This document shows positions 4,715 through 7,259 of a stretch of 7,259 bases of DNA, piece after piece. Positions within the stretch are counted from its first letter, which is position 1; the number at the start of each line of letters is the position of its first letter. A program made the translations under genes and the position numbers. The DNA comes from Sphingomonadales bacterium. GTDB taxonomy: Bacteria; Pseudomonadota; Alphaproteobacteria; Sphingomonadales; Sphingomonadaceae. The notes under the pieces were generated by a model that saw only the letters and a list, made by a program, of their open reading frames with translations, made no database searches and was not told the DNA's origin. The stretch is taken from NCBI GenBank assembly GCA_025360285.1, contig JANYCM010000357.1, forward strand, positions 1 through 7,259, in the 5' to 3' direction.

Positions 4715-6388
4715 TCAGATGAGTTCGCCGGCGGCGCGAGCCCGTTCAACACGGGTCGCCTCCGCCACCGGCAGCTTGCGGTAAACAAGATAAAGGCAGG
4801 TCAAGGTCACCGGCGCCATCAGCAAAAGCGATAAAACGCCTGTGGCCAGGCTACCGGTCGCCTTTGATATGGCACCCGTGAAATAGGGGCCAAGCCCCAG
4901 TCCAAGCAATGTGGTACCAATGAAATAGGTGGCAGTGGCGGCGCCGCGCATCCGCGGCAGCACCAGATCCTGCGTCGTTGCTGCGGCAATGCCGACATAC
5001 ATGCTGCCAAAGGCCAGCGGGATGTTGAACAGCAGGAACCAGCCCAAATCATTGGTTGTGTACATCAGCCAGACGAAGGGTGCTGGCACCAGTGTCGCCA
5101 GGCTGGCAACCAGGATCCGGCCCGAGGCATGGCGCTTCTTGAACCAATCCGACGCAAAACCGCCGATGACGACGCCCAAAAAGCCGCCCGCCGCCCCCCA
5201 GCCGCCCAGGATGAGCGCAACCATCGCCTTGCTGGCATACCAGGGCAGCGGGCCACCGGCCGCTTCCATCGGTACGACAAAGGTGCGGATGGCATAGGGT
5301 GCCGCCCAGAAGCCGATCGAATAGCCGACAAAGGAAATCGATCCAAAGCCGATCAGCGCGAGAAGGAAGGTCGGCGTGCCCCAGATCAGCGCATAGGTCG
5401 GCGCGTCACGCTGTTTGAGCGATTGCGCCCAGCTTGTAACGGCATAGCCGCCAAGGCAAATTGCCAGCCATTGCGGCACATCACCGGTGACTTTGATCAG
5501 CAATGTTGCCAGTAAGGCAAAGGCACTCGCCACCGCTATGTTGGTGGCAAGCACACGCGCGCCAAACGGGGCCAGGTGAAACAGAGTCAGCGGCGGGATT
5601 ACGCTCGACACATCCTCCCACAGCTTGCGGCCGACATTTTTGACCTTGGGCGGTTCGGGCAATCCTTCGGCACGGCCACGGGTCGGCTCCTTCAGCGTCG
5701 AAACCCAGAATGACAGCAGCAGCCCTGGAAAGCCGACGGCGAGGAAGGCGGCTTGCCAGCCAACAAGTCCCAGGGGCCCAGCGATGGGATAAGCGGCATT
5801 CCAAGCTTTGACCACTACCGCACCGATCAGCAAGGATACCCCGCCGCCGAGGTAAAGCCCGGCCGAATAGATCGCCAGCGCCGTGGCGCGCTTTTCACGC
5901 GGGAACCAGTCGGAGAGCATCGAGAATGCCGAAGGGCTGGCCGATGCCTCGCCGACGCCGACCCCGACGCGGGCCAGACTCAACTGCAAAAAGCTGGTCG
6001 AAAGCCCTGACAGCGCCGTCATCGATGACCAGACGAACAGGCCAAGGCTGAGCAGCCGCGTGCGCACCCAATTATCAGCCAGGCGACCGAGCGGGATGCC
6101 GAACAGCGCATAGAATACCGCAAAGGCGGTGCCATAGAGAAAGCCGAGATCGGCGTCCGACAGCTTCAGATCGCGCTTGATGTCCTCGGCCAGGATGGCC
6201 AGGATCTGGCGATCGATGAAGTTCATCGCATAGACCAGAACAAGCAAACCAAGGACATATTTGGCATAGGCGCCGCCGATTGGCGGCATGTCCGGCAAAG
6301 GTTTGGCGTTGCTGTCCAGGGTGGTTGGGTCAGCAGCGGGAGGCGAGGCAGCGTTGGCCGCTGGCGGCTGCATCTCGCGCTTGTCCAT
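4715..6388 (-). CDS. MFS transporter, spinster-like, with extended middle region
   Basis: A 557-residue inner-membrane major facilitator carrier. After a Pro/Ala-rich, probably cytoplasmic tail (1-42) comes the first membrane segment (about 43-63) ending in NFIDRQ. The loop-2/3 motif lies around GRLADNWVRTR (101-111). R140-V-G-V-G-V-G-E-A (140-148) is the conserved helix-4 signature. A second-half loop motif is GGFASDWFKKRHASGR (409-424). The pattern NFIDRQILAILAEDIKRDL and the GEASASPSA stretch resemble spinster-type MFS proteins common in sphingomonads. Between about 262 and 375 there seem to be more hydrophobic segments than a 12-helix carrier requires, perhaps two extra. The substrate is unknown. 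GGGGAG lies six bases before the ATG, nearly the same site as that of the SDR gene downstream. An internal ATG at codon 6 is a less likely start. Confidence 0.9.
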   Translation of the reverse strand: MDKREMQPPAANAASPPAADPTTLDSNAKPLPDMPPIGGAYAKYVLGLLVLVYAMNFIDRQILAILAEDIKRDLKLSDADLGFLYGTAFAVFYALFGIPLGRLADNWVRTRLLSLGLFVWSSMTALSGLSTSFLQLSLARVGVGVGEASASPSAFSMLSDWFPREKRATALAIYSAGLYLGGGVSLLIGAVVVKAWNAAYPIAGPLGLVGWQAAFLAVGFPGLLLSFWVSTLKEPTRGRAEGLPEPPKVKNVGRKLWEDVSSVIPPLTLFHLAPFGARVLATNIAVASAFALLATLLIKVTGDVPQWLAICLGGYAVTSWAQSLKQRDAPTYALIWGTPTFLLALIGFGSISFVGYSIGFWAAPYAIRTFVVPMEAAGGPLPWYASKAMVALILGGWGAAGGFLGVVIGGFASDWFKKRHASGRILVASLATLVPAPFVWLMYTTNDLGWFLLFNIPLAFGSMYVGIAAATTQDLVLPRMRGAATATYFIGTTLLGLGLGPYFTGAISKATGSLATGVLSLLLMAPVTLTCLYLVYRKLPVAEATRVERARAAGELI

Positions 6389-6515
6389 CGATTGCTCCCC
6401 AGGATGACGGCCTTTGCGGCCTTGTTGATTCTGGGTAGCAGCGCTTGTCTGCGGTTGAAAGGGCCGGGTGCGCCGGTTTTCCTCGCTATCGTCGAATTGC
6501 CGCCGGCGCTTTGTA
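6389..6515. other. Intergenic region between the small membrane protein gene and the MFS gene
   Basis: 127 bp. Apart from the weak promoter candidate, it shows small GC-rich inverted repeats on the minus strand: CCGG-CGCAC-CCGG around 6461-6475 and GGCC-GCAAA-GGCC around 6402-6414. None has a T-run, so no intrinsic terminator is evident between the small gene and the MFS gene and read-through is possible. Confidence 0.4.
6432..6463 (-). promoter_or_regulatory. Weak candidate promoter of the MFS-SDR unit
   Basis: Read leftward, CCCTTTCAA (6463-6455) is followed 17 bp later by TACCCA (6437-6432), and the predicted start would be near 6425, 37 nt before the MFS ATG. The -10 is poor. It is listed because the same nonamer at the same spacing from a TA-starting hexamer occurs before msrA. 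Confidence 0.2.
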
Positions 6516-6695
6516 TTAGTGCGCGATCATTGCCAATTGCGGCTGCGGCGCCTGGCTGGCGCTGACACCAACGGCCATAGTCGCGGTGGCCGCCAGAATG
6601 ACCAGCAGCGGCTTGCGATACGTTCGCAGCAAGCCGCGGATCCAGGCCGAAAGACGCGCTGTGGTATTGCGCAGATTGGGCTCGTAAGGATTCAT
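6516..6695 (-). CDS. Small single-pass membrane or exported protein, unknown function
   Basis: A 59-residue product beginning MNPYEPNLRNTTARL. Residues 1-28 are polar with several arginines, 29-45 (about PLLVILAATATMAVGVS) form one hydrophobic helix, and a short tail rich in Gln, Pro and Ala follows. The basic residues just before the helix fit either a signal-anchor or a signal peptide, with an Ala-X-Ala-like SAS near 45-47. The start is the second of two adjacent ATG codons, chosen because GGA lies seven bases upstream. Using the first ATG adds one Met. The frame stays open to 7049, but the extra part (Arg/Gly-rich, no family resemblance) looks like non-coding sequence. I do not recognise a family. 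It points towards the MFS gene without an obvious terminator between them. Confidence 0.55.
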   Translation of the reverse strand: MNPYEPNLRNTTARLSAWIRGLLRTYRKPLLVILAATATMAVGVSASQAPQPQLAMIAH

Positions 6696-6816
6696 CATCT
6701 GATCCGACTTTTTATGCTGACCCCGCGCGCGGCGGCGACCAAACAAACCAGCGAGGCCGCCACCACATTGCGGCCCAAAAGCGCTGGATTGAAAAGAACT
6801 CCCCCGAGTCGCACCC

Positions 6817-6825
6817 TGTGGATAA
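6817..6825 (-). promoter_or_regulatory. Consensus DnaA box
   Basis: TGTGGATAA on the plus strand is TTATCCACA on the minus strand, the exact DnaA-box consensus. Only one copy is seen here and no clustered boxes or AT-rich unwinding region accompany it, so it is not an origin. It may be a DnaA-responsive regulatory site or a chance match. Confidence 0.35.
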
Positions 6826-6950
6826 CATTTTACTAACGGTGGCACCAGATCGAAGGATGGTGATTCGACGCGATAGCGAAACAAAATCGCATTTTTCGGC
6901 GCCCGGCCTGCCAATTCGATTATCTTGGCCAAAATTTCCCGGCGTGTTCG

Positions 6951-6982
6951 CCCTTTCAAGGCAAGCCGGGACCGCCTAGAGT
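6951..6982 (+). promoter_or_regulatory. Weak candidate msrA promoter
   Basis: CCCTTTCAA (6951-6959), a 17-bp gap, then TAGAGT (6977-6982; 4 of 6 to the -10 consensus). The predicted start near 6989 gives a leader of about 59 nt before msrA. The -35 is poor by the standard consensus. Confidence 0.3.
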
Positions 6983-7047
6983 CAGGCCGCAACCCTGATC
7001 GCATTCGGCCCGCTATGGCCGCATCATAATGCCGGAAAGAGAACCCC

Positions 7048-7259
7048 ATGACCCATCAAATCGCAACCCTCGCCGGTGGCTGTTTCTGGTGCACGGAGGC
7101 AGTGTTCAACGAATTGCGCGGCGTCGAACATGTGGAATCGGGCTATATCGGCGGTTCCGTTGTCGATCCCAGCTACGAACAGGTCTGTTCCGGCCGCACT
7201 GGCCATGCCGAAGCCGTCCGCATCACATTTGATCCGGCGGTCATCGGTTATGCCGATCT
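7048..7259 (+). CDS. msrA: Peptide methionine-S-sulfoxide reductase (MsrA), C-terminus cut by window edge
   Basis: Reduces the S-epimer of methionine sulfoxide, free or in proteins, using a catalytic cysteine recycled by thioredoxin. The plus-strand frame opens at ATG 7048 and has 70 complete codons before the window ends. It starts MTHQIATLAGGCFWCTEAVF. The signature GCFWCTE places the nucleophile at C12, a second cysteine at C15 and the active-site glutamate at E17. SGYIGG (31-36), SYEQVCSGRTGHAEAV and ITFDP follow as in the family. Usual MsrA length is about 160-220 residues, so more than half is missing. GGAAAGAGAA lies 5-15 nt before the ATG. A short overlapping frame from 7029 is a shadow. 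It is divergent from the small membrane protein gene. Confidence 0.96.
   Translation, partial: MTHQIATLAGGCFWCTEAVFNELRGVEHVESGYIGGSVVDPSYEQVCSGRTGHAEAVRITFDPAVIGYAD

Larger units (their letters stand above)
6696..7047. other. Divergent intergenic region, small membrane protein / msrA (352 bp)
   Basis: Promoter-bearing region for both flanking genes, with no protein gene I can support. It holds a consensus DnaA-box nonamer (6817-6825), an imperfect inverted pair CACCA-N10-TGGTG at about 6844-6863, an AT-richer patch with GCGA-N7-TCGC followed by ATTTTT (about 6875-6895), and a weak msrA promoter candidate (6951-6982). Confidence 0.5.

Noticed and set aside
6714..6836. Short plus-strand frame (about 40 codons) starting MLTPRAAATK
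   Set aside because: No ribosome binding site. Its composition is that of random GC-rich sequence, and it overlaps the small gene's promoter region.
7025..7030. CATAAT as the msrA -10 element
   Set aside because: No -35-like sequence 16-18 bp upstream, and the start would fall on the ribosome binding site.
6696..7049. Long version (177 codons) of the small membrane protein frame
   Set aside because: The upstream part is Arg/Gly/Ser-rich without recognisable features and would fill the whole divergent promoter region of msrA. A ribosome binding site is present at the short start.
1..7259. Phage, transposon, CRISPR or defence-system content
   Set aside because: No transposase, integrase, terminal repeats, spaced direct repeats or defence domains were seen. 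All main genes are core or metabolic.

Overview
The window looks like chromosomal core sequence of a GC-rich alphaproteobacterium, most likely a member of the Sphingomonadales. This is inferred from the style of the ParE, PII and glutamine synthetase proteins, the glnB-glnA gene pair, and a long spinster-type MFS carrier beside a RhlG-like reductase. No mobile element, CRISPR array, tRNA or rRNA is visible.

Layout, left to right. Positions 1-1599 (minus) hold the first 533 codons of parE (topoisomerase IV subunit B), running off the left edge. Positions 1600-1960 are non-coding but structured. They hold a possible parE promoter, a dyad, and a short plus-strand transcription unit of about 54 nt that ends in a near-perfect intrinsic terminator and may encode an undescribed small RNA with a CCUCCCC hairpin loop. 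The terminator of glnA, on the other strand, follows. Positions 1961-3753 (minus) are the glnB-glnA operon: the PII signal protein (GTG start) followed 41 nt later by glutamine synthetase type I. The 175 bp upstream of glnB carry a consensus sigma-54 promoter, a possible sigma-70 promoter, an NtrC-type 17-bp dyad and a perfect 10-bp inverted repeat. Positions 3929-6388 (minus) are a two-gene unit, an MFS carrier then an SDR oxidoreductase, 15 nt apart and with nearly identical ribosome binding sites. Positions 6516-6695 (minus) are a small single-pass membrane protein. After a 352-bp intergenic region, msrA begins at 7048 (plus) and runs off the right edge.

How it works together. glnB-glnA is a complete nitrogen-control unit. 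PII (uridylylation site Tyr51) reports nitrogen status, glutamine synthetase (adenylylation site Tyr399) assimilates ammonium, and the upstream DNA has the parts for NtrC/RpoN-activated transcription. The MFS-SDR pair probably moves and reduces (or oxidises) a small organic compound that cannot be named from sequence. parE and msrA are housekeeping functions for chromosome decatenation and repair of oxidised methionine.

The least explained signal is the orphan plus-strand transcript at about 1744-1797 between parE and glnA. The nitrogen-control region at 3783-3909 is well explained but unusually complete.
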